Shown: one piece after another, positions 1-8,207 of the stretch | Layout: every line of letters starts with the position of its first letter | Numbering within the stretch: the first letter of the stretch is position 1 | NCBI RefSeq assembly: GCF_018622995.1 | Contig: NZ_CP076022.1 | Span: 2,170,001 to 2,234,000, forward strand | Source: Arthrobacter jiangjiafuii | GTDB taxonomy: Bacteria > Actinomycetota > Actinomycetes > Actinomycetales > Micrococcaceae | DNA length: 64,000 bases | Direction: 5' to 3' | Program-made: the position numbers and the translations under genes | Notes under the pieces: model-generated | What the model was told of the DNA's origin: nothing | What the model saw: the letters and a program-made list of their open reading frames with translations, nothing else | Databases searched by the model: none

Positions 1-956
1 TTCTTTTCCTCCGGCGTGATGTCGTAGCTCTTCCGGCCCAGGCCGTAAGTCACCGTCGCGTCGGACTGGATCTTGCCGTTGGTCTCGGTGTTGTCCGACC
101 GAAGCCTGTTCTGGATGGATCCGGCCACCTTGGCGTAGTCGGCTTCGCCGGCTTCGGCCTGGATGATGCTGGCCTTGGTCATGATCCGGTACTGCTCGGC
201 CGGATCGGTGATGCCGGCTTCCTCCAGGGCGGCGAAGGCGTTGCCCACCATCTCAGTGACAATCGAGGTGGCGTCCTGGTCCACGGGGAACCGGTACTCC
301 CCCGGATGCAGGAAGCCCTCCAGGGACACAGCGGCCTCCGGCAGGCCAAAGGCCTGCGGATCCTTGGCCAGCGCCTCGAACTCGGCGAGGGGAATGCCGG
401 TGGAAGCGCTGAGGATCTCGAAGACCTCGCTCTGGCGCAGGTCGCGGGCAACAGCGGCATAATGTACCGCTGCGCCCTGCTCGCCCAGCAGCGCTTCGAG
501 GGCTGCGGAGGAGGACATCTGCTGTTTCATCTCGTATGAACCCGGCTGGATTTCCCGGCCGGCGGATTCCTCGGCAAAGGTGTTGACGAATTCCTTGGAA
601 GTGGCCACGATGTCGGCGGCTTCCAGGTTCGCTCCGATGATCATCGGGCCCTCGCCTTCGGCAACCGTGAAGCTCACGCTTCCGGTGCCGGCGCCTTCGT
701 AGTCCTTGATTTCGTTCATTCCGAGCAGGTCGCGGAGGAACATTGTCAGGCCAAAGACCACCCCGGCGAAGAACACGAGCACAACGAACATGACGATGGT
801 GCGGCGGCGCCGGCGGCGCTGCTTCTCCCGTGATGAAGCGCGGCTGCGGCGGGTCTCGGGCTCGTACTCCAAGAAGTCCTCCACGGGCTGCCGCGCATGC
901 GCGCCGTAGCCCTCGGTGTGGTGCGCGGTCGGCTCGTAGTCCGGTTCAGTGTCCAT
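1..956 (-). CDS. mltG: Endolytic transglycosylase MltG (partial, C-terminus beyond window)
   Basis: Membrane-anchored lytic transglycosylase that cleaves nascent peptidoglycan glycan strands and so sets chain length. About 318 residues are visible from an ATG at 954-956; the gene runs off the left edge. The N-terminus is a 50-residue acidic-then-arginine-rich cytoplasmic tail, then one transmembrane helix at about residues 53-74, then the extracytoplasmic YceG/MltG domain. Near residue 265 the motif ASIIQAEAG matches the family's active-site block (ASIxxxE), so the catalytic Glu is kept, followed by the conserved IQNRL and SDATVTYG segments. It lies 26 bp downstream of ruvX and is probably in the alaS-ruvX-mltG transcription unit, an order usual in actinobacteria. 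Identity is firm; only the missing C-terminus is unseen. Confidence 0.93.
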   Translation of the reverse strand, partial: MDTEPDYEPTAHHTEGYGAHARQPVEDFLEYEPETRRSRASSREKQRRRRRRTIVMFVVLVFFAGVVFGLTMFLRDLLGMNEIKDYEGAGTGSVSFTVAEGEGPMIIGANLEAADIVATSKEFVNTFAEESAGREIQPGSYEMKQQMSSSAALEALLGEQGAAVHYAAVARDLRQSEVFEILSASTGIPLAEFEALAKDPQAFGLPEAAVSLEGFLHPGEYRFPVDQDATSIVTEMVGNAFAALEEAGITDPAEQYRIMTKASIIQAEAGEADYAKVAGSIQNRLRSDNTETNGKIQSDATVTYGLGRKSYDITPEEK

Positions 957-982
957 CGCCGGGTACTCCGAATACCTGTGGC

Positions 983-1564
983 TCACAGCGCAGACCCGTC
1001 TCCGCGCAATTTGTCCTGAGAAATTGTTGGCTCCTGTGTCGGTGCCGGCAGGGCGCCGCTCGGGCGCTGCTGCCGGCATGTTGTAACCGGCTCCCCCACA
1101 TCGCGTCCAAGGGAACGCTGCATGTCAATAGCTTGCTGCAAGATTGCCACAGCAGCGGCTTGATCCACCACTCTACGGTGATCCCTGCTGTTCAAGCCAG
1201 CTTCGTGGAGTGAGCGGTGTGCACTGACCGTGGTCAGGCGCTCATCAACGAGGGCCACGGGGATGACATGGCCGCTGTTTTCCAAACCGGTGAGCAGCAG
1301 CGCCGCGTAGTCCCTGGCCATCTGGGTAGAGGCCGTTTCCGTCCCCCGCATGCTCCGCGGCAGGCCAACAAACACCTGAACCGCTCCGCGGTCAACCGCT
1401 TCACTGACGAGTACCCTGATGTCGCTGTTCTTTTTCGCGTCCCGCTTGAGCGTCCTCACCGGCATCGCCAGCAGGCCGTCCGGGTCGCTGACGGCCAGGC
1501 CCACCCGGGCCAGGCCGACGTCTACCCCCAGCTTAACCCCGCGGGGGTAGTCCTGCATGTCCAA
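983..1564 (-). CDS. ruvX: RuvX/YqgF family Holliday junction resolvase-like nuclease
   Basis: 193-residue RNase H-fold protein of the YqgF family, linked to Holliday junction resolution and pre-16S rRNA processing. The first strand LGVDVGLARVGLAVSD carries the conserved Asp, followed by the VDERLTT block and the C-terminal DQAAAVAILQ block with the last acidic residue, so the nuclease site looks intact. The core ends near residue 150; the last roughly 40 residues are a Pro/Thr-rich tail longer than in most homologues. It starts 2 bp after the alaS stop and precedes mltG, which implies translational coupling with alaS. Confidence 0.92.
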   Translation of the reverse strand: MDMQDYPRGVKLGVDVGLARVGLAVSDPDGLLAMPVRTLKRDAKKNSDIRVLVSEAVDRGAVQVFVGLPRSMRGTETASTQMARDYAALLLTGLENSGHVIPVALVDERLTTVSAHRSLHEAGLNSRDHRRVVDQAAAVAILQQAIDMQRSLGRDVGEPVTTCRQQRPSGALPAPTQEPTISQDKLRGDGSAL

Positions 1565-1566
1565 TC

Positions 1567-4260
1567 TCAGGCCCTGTTGGCTACTGCGGCTTGGATGGCG
1601 GTCAGTGCCTCACCGAGCTTGGAAGCGTCGGTGCCGCCGCCCTGGGCAACATCGTCCTTGCCGCCGCCGCCGCCGCCGAGAATACCGGCGGCAACCTTGA
1701 CCAGTGCTCCGGCCTTGATACCGGAGGCCCGGGCTTCGTCGTTCGTGGCAATAATCACCACGGGACGGTTGTTGGAAACACCCGCAACGGCCACGACGGC
1801 GGCGCCGCCGCCCAGCCGGGAGCGCAGGTCCAGCGCCAGGGTGCGCAGGTCATCGGCACCGGCTCCGACACCGGCGTCGTGCGCCAGGACGCGGACACCG
1901 TCGACGTCCACAGCCTTGCCCACGAGAGCGGCAGCGGACGCAGCGAGCTGCTCGCGGCGCAGGCGCTCAAGTTCCTTCTCCGTGGCCTTCAGCTTGGCCA
2001 GCGTGGCGGCCAGGCGGTCGGGCAGCTGCACCGAGGGAACCTTGAGCATTTCGGAGAGCTCGTTCACCAGTGCGCGCTCGGCCGCCAGGTGGCGGAAGGC
2101 GTCCATGCCTACGAAGGCCTCGACGCGGCGGTTTCCCGAGCCGACGGACTGCTCGCCCAGCAGGGTGAGGGAGCCGATCCGCGAAGTGGACTCCACGTGG
2201 GTGCCGCCGCAGAGTTCACGCGACCAGTCGCCGTTCATTTCCACGACGCGGACGGTGTCGCCGTAGGCTTCACCGAACAGCGCCATGGCGCCCAGCGCCT
2301 TGGCCTCGGCGAGGGACATGATCTTGGTCTCGACCTGGTAGTTGCTGCGGATCGCGAGGTTGGACACCTCTTCGATTTCCGACTTTGCGGCGTCGGAGAG
2401 GCCCTCGCCCCAGGAGAAGTCGAAGCGCAGGTAGCCGGCCTTGTTGAAGGAGCCGCGCTGCAGCGCCTCCGGGCCGAGGATCTGGTGCAGGGCGGCATGC
2501 ACGATGTGCGTGCCGGAGTGCGCCTGCTCGGCTTCGTGGCGGCGCTGGGCGTCGACGGCGGCCAGGACGGCCGCTCCCTCGGAGATTTCACCTTCGCGGA
2601 CGATCGCCTTGTGGACGCTGAGGCCCTTGACCGGACGCTGGACGTCGGAGACCTCGAGGACGAAGCCGTCACCGGTGATCAGTCCGGTGTCGGCGGCCTG
2701 GCCGCCGGCTTCGGCGTAGAACGGGGTTTCGTTCAGGACCAGGGAGATTTCCGTGCCCTGGCCGGCGTGCGGCACGCGGGCGCCGCCGGAAATGATGCCG
2801 CGCACCGAGGATTCGCTGGTGAGCTCGTCGTAGCCGGTGAACCGGGTCTGGCCGGCGGCCAGGAGTTCGTTGAAGACCGAGACGTCGTTGTGCCCGTGCT
2901 TTTTGCCCTTGGCGTCGGCCTGTGCCCGCTGGCGCTGTTCGAGCATGAGCGAGCGGAAACCGGCCTCGTCGACCTTCAGGCCCGCTTCTTCGGCCATTTC
3001 CAGGGTCAGGTCGATCGGGAAGCCGTAGGTGTCATGCAGCGTGAAGGCGTCCTCTCCGGAGAGCGGCTTCTGGGCCGCCTTGGAGATCCTGACAGCTTCT
3101 TCCAGGCGCTCGGTGCCCGAGGCGATGGTGCGCAGGAACGCCCTCTCTTCGGCGTAGGCAATGCGGCTGATCCGTGCGAAGTCGGTTTCGACCTCGGGGT
3201 AGGTGCCCTTCATCGCGTCCCGGGAGACGGGCAGCAGTTCAGGCAGCACGGCGCTCTCCACGCCCAGCAGGCGCATGCTGCGCACGGCACGGCGGATCAG
3301 GCGGCGCAGCACGTAGCCGCGGCCTTCGTTGGAGGGGCTCACGCCGTCGCTGATCAGCAGCAGCGCCGAACGGACGTGGTCAGCGACCACGCGCATCCGG
3401 ACGTCGTCGGTGTGGTGCGGATCCGAGGGGTTCTCGGAGGAGGTGTAGGTCTTGCCGGAGAGCTCGGCGGCCTTGTCCAGGACCGGGCGGACCTGGTCCG
3501 TTTCGTACATGTTCTCCACGCCCTGGAGAATCATGGCCAGGCGCTCGAGGCCCAGGCCGGTGTCGATGTTCTTCTGCGGCAGCTCGCCGGCAACGTCGAA
3601 GTCCGTCTTGGACCGCACGGCGGAGAGCTGGTACTGCATGAAGACCAGGTTCCAGATTTCGATGTACCGGGTCTCGTCGACGGCGGGGCCGCCTTCCAGG
3701 CCGTAGGCGGGACCGCGGTCGTAGTAGATCTCGGAGCAGGGTCCGCCGGGGCCGGCCTGGCCGGTGTTCCAGTAGTTGTCGGCCTTCCCGGTGCCGATGA
3801 TGCGGTCGTTGGGCATGCCGATCTTGTCGCGCCAGATGGCGCGTGCCTCGTCGTCGCGCTCGTCGCCGTCTTCGTAGACGGTGACCCACAGCCGTTCGGG
3901 ATCCAGGCCGAAGCCGCCCTTTTCAATCTCGGAGGTCAGCAGCTCCCACGCGTAGGTGATCGCTTCTTCCTTGAAGTAGTCACCGAAGGAGAAGTTTCCG
4001 GCCATCTGGAAGAAGGTGCCGTGCCGGGCGGTCTTGCCCACTTCTTCGATGTCCGCGGTGCGGATGCACTTCTGCACGGAGGTGGCCCGCTTGTACGGGG
4101 CCTTTTCGCGGGCAGTGAGGTAAGGGATAAAGGGCACCATGCCGGCCACCGTGAACAGCAGCGAGGGGTCATTGGTGACGAGCGACGCGGAGGGAACCAC
4201 CGTGTGGCCCTTGGCGGAGAAGAAATCCAGCCAGCGGCGTGCAATCTCGTGGGACTTCAT
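1567..4260 (-). CDS. alaS: Alanyl-tRNA synthetase
   Basis: 897-residue class II synthetase that charges tRNA-Ala and edits mischarged Ser/Gly. The N-terminal catalytic core opens with the typical ARRWLDFF and FSAKGHTVVPSASLV segments. The editing domain has the zinc-type HSGTH (HxxxH) and CGGTHV motifs, and the C-Ala domain ends with a glycine-rich GGGGGGKDDVAQGGG stretch, the DHH-linked tail usual in AlaRS. Full length for the family. The ATG at 4258-4260 is preceded by a GGAAGGG Shine-Dalgarno-like element at rather long spacing. It is followed within 2 bp by ruvX, and two small membrane-type genes lie just upstream on the same strand. Confidence 0.98.
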   Translation of the reverse strand: MKSHEIARRWLDFFSAKGHTVVPSASLVTNDPSLLFTVAGMVPFIPYLTAREKAPYKRATSVQKCIRTADIEEVGKTARHGTFFQMAGNFSFGDYFKEEAITYAWELLTSEIEKGGFGLDPERLWVTVYEDGDERDDEARAIWRDKIGMPNDRIIGTGKADNYWNTGQAGPGGPCSEIYYDRGPAYGLEGGPAVDETRYIEIWNLVFMQYQLSAVRSKTDFDVAGELPQKNIDTGLGLERLAMILQGVENMYETDQVRPVLDKAAELSGKTYTSSENPSDPHHTDDVRMRVVADHVRSALLLISDGVSPSNEGRGYVLRRLIRRAVRSMRLLGVESAVLPELLPVSRDAMKGTYPEVETDFARISRIAYAEERAFLRTIASGTERLEEAVRISKAAQKPLSGEDAFTLHDTYGFPIDLTLEMAEEAGLKVDEAGFRSLMLEQRQRAQADAKGKKHGHNDVSVFNELLAAGQTRFTGYDELTSESSVRGIISGGARVPHAGQGTEISLVLNETPFYAEAGGQAADTGLITGDGFVLEVSDVQRPVKGLSVHKAIVREGEISEGAAVLAAVDAQRRHEAEQAHSGTHIVHAALHQILGPEALQRGSFNKAGYLRFDFSWGEGLSDAAKSEIEEVSNLAIRSNYQVETKIMSLAEAKALGAMALFGEAYGDTVRVVEMNGDWSRELCGGTHVESTSRIGSLTLLGEQSVGSGNRRVEAFVGMDAFRHLAAERALVNELSEMLKVPSVQLPDRLAATLAKLKATEKELERLRREQLAASAAALVGKAVDVDGVRVLAHDAGVGAGADDLRTLALDLRSRLGGGAAVVAVAGVSNNRPVVIIATNDEARASGIKAGALVKVAAGILGGGGGGKDDVAQGGGTDASKLGEALTAIQAAVANRA

Positions 4261-4336
4261 GGTGCTTTATACCCTTCCGGTAATTCAGTGCGTGCGCAGC
4301 TTTGGCGCTGCAGACAGGTGGTGCGGCAGTTGCGGT

Positions 4337-4591
4337 TCAGCGCCGCACGGCGGTCATGGTGGCGGCGACGGTGTCGCCGGTATCCATGCCCAGGGCGGTG
4401 CGCAGATCGCCTTCACGTTCATTCATGCCGTCGCGGAACGCGTCGGCGAAGTTCTGCAGGGCGTCGGCGGCAGTGCTGACGGCCTGGTTGAGTCCGGCCG
4501 GACCCAGGGTGTTTTTGGCATCCGAAAGGCGGCGGACGGCGATGACCCCGATGGTGATTCCGATGGACATCCAAAAGACTCGCTTGATCAT
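4337..4591 (-). CDS. Small DUF6167-like protein
   Basis: 84-residue protein with an N-terminal hydrophobic segment (residues 4-20, FWMSIGITIGVIAVRRL) and a polar helical remainder. Position and general look match the small DUF6167-type protein commonly encoded between the DUF948 gene and alaS in actinobacteria. AGGAG lies 8 nt before the ATG. No catalytic motif is visible. It is probably a membrane-associated accessory factor co-transcribed with the DUF948 gene upstream and alaS downstream; the function is unknown. Confidence 0.75.
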   Translation of the reverse strand: MIKRVFWMSIGITIGVIAVRRLSDAKNTLGPAGLNQAVSTAADALQNFADAFRDGMNEREGDLRTALGMDTGDTVAATMTAVRR

Positions 4592-4662
4592 GCTTTTCGC
4601 TCCTGTGGCTGGTGCTGGGCGGTTGCGGGACTGGCAGCGGGACCGGCGGACCGGCAGCGGCG

Positions 4663-5034
4663 TTAGCGGCTGCGCCGGCCGCGGCCCTTGCTGCGGGAGG
4701 CCAGCGCCGTGCGGACGCCGTAGCTGAAGGCCGACACCTTGATCAGCGGGGATCCGAGCGTGGCGGCCACCAGCGAGGAGAGGGCGGAGATGTTCGCCGT
4801 GGCGTCCGAGACGTTGGAGGAAATACCGTCCACCTTCTGCAGCTGCAGGTTCGTGGTGGAGACGGTGGAGGTCACTTCACCGATCAGCGGAGTGGTCTCA
4901 TCGCTGATGGTGCGGATGGCGCCGCGCAGTTCGTCGAACACTTTGCCGAGCTTCCAGATCGGGACGGCCAGCAGCACTACCAGCACTGCGAATACACCGG
5001 CAGCAATCAGACCGGCAATATCTCCACCCGACAT
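4663..5034 (-). CDS. DUF948 domain-containing membrane protein
   Basis: 123-residue protein with a single N-terminal membrane helix (about residues 7-28, including AGVFAVLVVLLAVPIWKLG) followed by a Thr/Ser-rich amphipathic helical region and a basic RSKGRGRRSR tail. This is the organisation of DUF948 proteins, which are related in pattern to methyl-accepting-protein-like coiled coils. GAGGAG lies 4 nt before the ATG. It precedes the DUF6167-like gene and alaS on the same strand. The role is unknown; an envelope or stress-associated structural role is only inference. Confidence 0.8.
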   Translation of the reverse strand: MSGGDIAGLIAAGVFAVLVVLLAVPIWKLGKVFDELRGAIRTISDETTPLIGEVTSTVSTTNLQLQKVDGISSNVSDATANISALSSLVAATLGSPLIKVSAFSYGVRTALASRSKGRGRRSR

Positions 5035-5167
5035 GGCACTCCTCTTGGGTTTGAAAACTCTGGGGGTTGAAACGACGACTTTCCGCTATGTACCTTACCC
5101 ACTCCGCGGCGCCGGCACTTACTTTGCCGGCCCGGGGCGCAGCGGCAACGTGCGGGAGCCGCATAGC

Positions 5168-5201
5168 CGAACAGCCCACGGCAGGGGCCGCGGGCTGTTC
5201 G
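5168..5201 (-). terminator. Hairpin downstream of rpsD (terminator-like)
   Basis: Inverted repeat CGAACAGCCC / GGGCTGTTCG (10 bp) extended past one mismatch by CGGC/GCCG around an AGGG loop, 25 bp after the rpsD stop. There is no T-run after it on the minus strand. A second small hairpin (TCGAGA / TCTCGA, 5206-5223) with an A-run loop touches the rpsD end. It probably ends or attenuates rpsD transcription before the DUF948 gene. Confidence 0.55.
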
Positions 5202-5225
5202 ACGATCGAGAAAAAAGTCTCGAAA

Positions 5226-5852
5226 TTAGCGTGCGTAGTATTCCACGACGAGCTGCTCTTCGCAGGTCACGGGAACTTCCGAGCGCTTCGGGCGGCGCAC
5301 GAGGCGTGCCTGCAGCTTGTCCAGGGAAACATCCAGGTAACCCGGAACGGCGGGCAGGACGTCGCGGTGGGCGCCGGCAGCGGCAACCTGGAACGGCGTC
5401 ATGGTCTCGCTGCGCGTGTGCACATGGATGAGCTGGCCTTCGGAAACGCGGAACGACGGGCGGTCCACGCGGGCGCCGTCAACCAGGATGTGGCGGTGCA
5501 CAACCAGCTGGCGGGCCTGGGCGATCGTGCGGGCAAAGCCGGCGCGCAGCACGAGGGCGTCAAGACGCATCTCGAGCAGCTCGATCAGGTTTTCACCGGT
5601 CAGACCGGCGGTGCGGCGGGCTTCCTCGAAGACACGGGTCATCTGTGCTTCGCGGATACCGTACTGGGCGCGCAGACGCTGCTTTTCACGCAGGCGTACC
5701 GCGTAGTCGCTGTCCTGCTTGCGACGTGCGCGGCCGTGCTCACCCGGGGGGTAAGGACGACGCTCGAAGTACTTGGCTGCCTTGGGGGTCAAAGCAATGC
5801 CGAGGGCGCGCGAAGCGCGGGCCTGACGGCGTGCACGTGTGTTGTTAGCCAC
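5226..5852 (-). CDS. rpsD: 30S ribosomal protein S4
   Basis: 208 residues. Primary rRNA-binding protein that nucleates assembly of the 30S body and contributes to translational fidelity. It contains the N-terminal S4 region (ANNTRARRQARASR, PPGEHGRARRKQDSDY) and the S4 RNA-binding domain at roughly residues 95-155 (MRLDALVLRAGFARTIAQAR, VVHRHILVDG), ending in the conserved EEQLVVEYYAR. Two GTG starts are possible (5858 and 5852). The inner one is chosen because AAAGG sits 5 nt upstream of it, whereas the outer one overlaps that Shine-Dalgarno, and because family members begin VANNTRARRQ. It is monocistronic, away from the alpha operon, as is usual in actinobacteria. Confidence 0.97.
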   Translation of the reverse strand: MANNTRARRQARASRALGIALTPKAAKYFERRPYPPGEHGRARRKQDSDYAVRLREKQRLRAQYGIREAQMTRVFEEARRTAGLTGENLIELLEMRLDALVLRAGFARTIAQARQLVVHRHILVDGARVDRPSFRVSEGQLIHVHTRSETMTPFQVAAAGAHRDVLPAVPGYLDVSLDKLQARLVRRPKRSEVPVTCEEQLVVEYYAR

Positions 5853-6083
5853 GTTCACCTTTCACTGTTTTGGCGGTTTGGCCACCGCAGCCCCGACTTG
5901 CGCCGGAATACCGTGATGACTGATATGTAAGTACTGGCCTCCATTAGGGAGAGCTCAGGCCAACCGCTGCCTTCTGCTACAGACACGGCACCGGGCACAA
6001 CTCCACCGCTTTGAAAGCGGTGAGGGGGGTCCGGCGTCGCGCTTGCCAGTCAACCATCAATGCTAGCACGATCAGCCCGGCCG
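5853..6083. other. Intergenic region rpsD-rarA with a perfect small hairpin
   Basis: This 231-bp spacer should hold the rpsD promoter. At 6004-6022 there is a perfect inverted repeat (CACCGCTT / AAGCGGTG around TGA), 61 bp after the rarA stop in the minus direction. It has no T-run but could act as a rarA terminator or as an rpsD leader element. No other convincing element was seen. Confidence 0.4.
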
Positions 6084-7487
6084 CTACGTTCCGCGGATGA
6101 TGCCGCGCAGCCGCTCCAGCCGCGCCGAAATGTCCCGTTCGGTGCCGTTGGAAGTCGGCTCGTAGTAGTTCCTGCCGACCAGGTCATCGGGCGGATACTG
6201 CTGCCGTGCCACCCCGTGCGGCTCGTCGTGGGAGTAGACGTAGCCCTTGCCGTGGCCAAGCTGTTTGGCTCCCGGATAGTGCGCATCGCGCAGGTGCGCC
6301 GGAATGCCCTGGCCGCGTCCGGCCCGGACGTCGGCAATGGCTGCGTTGATGCCGTTGTAGGCGGCGTTGGACTTGGGGGCGGTGGCAATGTGCACCACGG
6401 CCTCGGCCAGGATGATGCGGCCCTCGGGCATGCCGATCAGCTGGACCGCCTGGGCGGCGGCAACTGCTGTCTGCAGGGCCGTGGGATCGGCCATGCCCAC
6501 ATCCTCCGCTGCCGAAATCACGATGCGGCGGGCGATGAAGCGGGGGTCCTCCCCCGCCTCGACCATTTTCGCCAGGTAGTGCAGCGCGGCGTCCACGTCG
6601 GAGCCGCGCAGCGACTTGATGAAGGCGCTGGTGACGTCGTAGTGCTGGTCTCCGGCCCGGTCGTAGCGCAGCGCCGCCACATCCAGCGCCTTTTCGGCGT
6701 CGCTGAGGGTGACCTCGGGAATGCCCTCGGCGTCGTCGCGCTCCGAGTAGGCGACGCCGGCGGCAGCTTCCAGCGCGGTCAGCCCGCGCCGCGCGTCTCC
6801 GGCGGCCAGGCGCACCAGGTGCTCCAGTGCCTCCTGGCTCAGTGTCACCCGGCCGGCCAGCCCGCGATCGTCCTCGACGGCCCGCTGCAGCAGGGCGGCG
6901 ATGTCGTCTTCGGTGAGCGGCTTCAGGGTCAGCAGCAGGGACCGTGAGAGCAGCGGCGAGACCACGGAGAAGGACGGGTTTTCAGTGGTTGCGGCCACCA
7001 GGACCACCCAGCGGTTCTCCACGCCGGGCAGCAGGGCGTCCTGCTGGGCCTTGTTGAAGCGGTGGATCTCGTCCAGGAAAAGCACTGTGGTGATCCGGTG
7101 CAGGTCGCGGTTGGTCAGGGCGTCTTCCATCACCCGGCGCACATCCTTCACGCCTGCGGTGATGGCTGAGAGTTCCACGAATTTCCGCCCGGAACCGCGG
7201 GCGACGACGTGCGCGAGGGTGGTCTTGCCCGTGCCGGGAGGCCCCCAGAGCATGACCGATGACGGGCCGGCCGGTCCGCGGTCATCCGCCGATTCGGCCA
7301 GGGTCCGCAGCGGCGAGCCGGGTCCGAGCAGGTGCTGCTGTCCGACAACCTCGTCCAGCGTGCGCGGGCGCATCCTCACTGCAAGCGGGCTGCGGGGCCG
7401 CTTCCGGTTGTCGTCGTCCGCGCCGGAAGCGGGCCCGCCGTCGTCGTCCCGGCTTTCATCACTGTCGCTGCTGAACAAATCACTCAC
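6084..7487 (-). CDS. rarA: Replication-associated recombination protein A (RarA/MgsA) AAA+ ATPase
   Basis: 467-residue clamp-loader-like AAA+ ATPase acting at stalled replication forks. Walker [11 protein letters not shown] is at about residues 82-91 and Walker [10 protein letters not shown] at about 136-144. A sensor-1 region [12 protein letters not shown] follows, with the MgsA C-terminal domain (tetramerisation region [34 protein letters not shown]). The N-terminus has about 35 acidic/basic low-complexity residues before the core ([14 protein letters not shown]). The start is a GTG with only a weak Shine-Dalgarno. The gene is divergent from the VLRF1-like gene and upstream of rpsD on the same strand. 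Confidence 0.95.
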   Translation of the reverse strand: MSDLFSSDSDESRDDDGGPASGADDDNRKRPRSPLAVRMRPRTLDEVVGQQHLLGPGSPLRTLAESADDRGPAGPSSVMLWGPPGTGKTTLAHVVARGSGRKFVELSAITAGVKDVRRVMEDALTNRDLHRITTVLFLDEIHRFNKAQQDALLPGVENRWVVLVAATTENPSFSVVSPLLSRSLLLTLKPLTEDDIAALLQRAVEDDRGLAGRVTLSQEALEHLVRLAAGDARRGLTALEAAAGVAYSERDDAEGIPEVTLSDAEKALDVAALRYDRAGDQHYDVTSAFIKSLRGSDVDAALHYLAKMVEAGEDPRFIARRIVISAAEDVGMADPTALQTAVAAAQAVQLIGMPEGRIILAEAVVHIATAPKSNAAYNGINAAIADVRAGRGQGIPAHLRDAHYPGAKQLGHGKGYVYSHDEPHGVARQQYPPDDLVGRNYYEPTSNGTERDISARLERLRGIIRGT

Positions 7488-7568
7488 CGTCCAAGGCTAC
7501 TCGTGCCGTAGCGTTGACTCCGCCGGGGTCATCCCCGCCCACCCCAGCCCAGCCAGGAGTACCGCCTC

Positions 7569-8189
7569 ATGCCCGCGACCCGCCAGACCTTCGTTCCTGC
7601 CCAGCGGTTGCCCGGCTGGCTGGAGCGGTTCGCGGCCGGAAACGGCGGCGTTGCAGTGACGCCGGAGCACGGCGGCCTGCACCTGGCCGCGGGCAACGGC
7701 ACCGAGGCGCAGCTGCTTGCTCCCTGGCCTGATGACGGCCGTCCCGGGCGGGGCGCGGACGACGTCGAGCGCCTCGTCTCGCTCGCCGGCCAGTCCCGTA
7801 CGGTCGGAATCGTGTTGCTGCGCCGTGGCGGCTTCGCCGTGGGGGTCGCCCGGGACGGGGCCCTGCTCCCCTCACAGGCAGGCAGCACGTCGGTGCGGTC
7901 CCGCGGGTCCGCCGGCGGATCTCCGCAGCGGCGGGCCAACCAGACCGAAACGCTGGTGGAAGCTGCTGCCGGGGCTGCGGCCAGGCTGTTTGCCGAGCAT
8001 CCGGCCGAGTACCTGGTGTTCGGGGGCGACCGGGCGCTGACGGGGCTGTTTGTGCAGCAGTTGGCCTTCGCCCGTTGGAGCAACCTGTCCAGGCTGCGCC
8101 CGCTCGCTGTCCAGGATCCAAAACCGGCGGCCCTGGCCCAGGCGGCGAAGGACGCGTGCTCGGTGTTGATCCGGATTACGGTGCCGTAG
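7569..8189 (+). CDS. acVLRF1-type peptidyl-tRNA hydrolase (Vms1-like release factor domain)
   Basis: 206 residues. The arrangement matches the actinobacterial VLRF1 (Vms1-like release factor 1) family: an eRF1-like fold with a GGxxQ-type loop thought to release nascent chains from peptidyl-tRNA on stalled or split ribosomes. The visible diagnostic block is SVRSRGSAGGSPQRRANQT at about residues 97-115, where GGSPQ would be the catalytic loop. It is followed by a helix (LVEAAAGAAARLF) and the FGGDRALT strand. The start ATG has AGGAG 9 nt upstream. It stands alone, divergent from rarA and convergent with the next gene. The family call is from motif recognition; activity is inferred. Confidence 0.75.
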   Translation: MPATRQTFVPAQRLPGWLERFAAGNGGVAVTPEHGGLHLAAGNGTEAQLLAPWPDDGRPGRGADDVERLVSLAGQSRTVGIVLLRRGGFAVGVARDGALLPSQAGSTSVRSRGSAGGSPQRRANQTETLVEAAAGAAARLFAEHPAEYLVFGGDRALTGLFVQQLAFARWSNLSRLRPLAVQDPKPAALAQAAKDACSVLIRITVP

Positions 8190-8207
8190 GGCGGGTTCCG
8201 GCGGCAG

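Noticed and set aside
1591-4479. 962-codon open frame on the plus strand opposite alaS
   Set aside because: It mirrors the alaS reading frame, a known effect of high-GC codon use. Composition is anomalous (His/Gly/Val-rich) with no ribosome site or known domain, and alaS is certain.
5855-5945. 29-codon open frame just upstream of rpsD whose stop overlaps the outer GTG
   Set aside because: No ribosome site in front of its ATG and no conserved or regulatory sequence character; probably chance.
6004-6022. Hairpin with a 7-nt loop resembling an anticodon arm (TGA anticodon on plus, TCA on minus), checked as tRNA-Ser or tRNA-Sec
   Set aside because: No acceptor stem, D-arm or T-loop consensus (GTTCRA) can be built on either side, so it is a simple hairpin.
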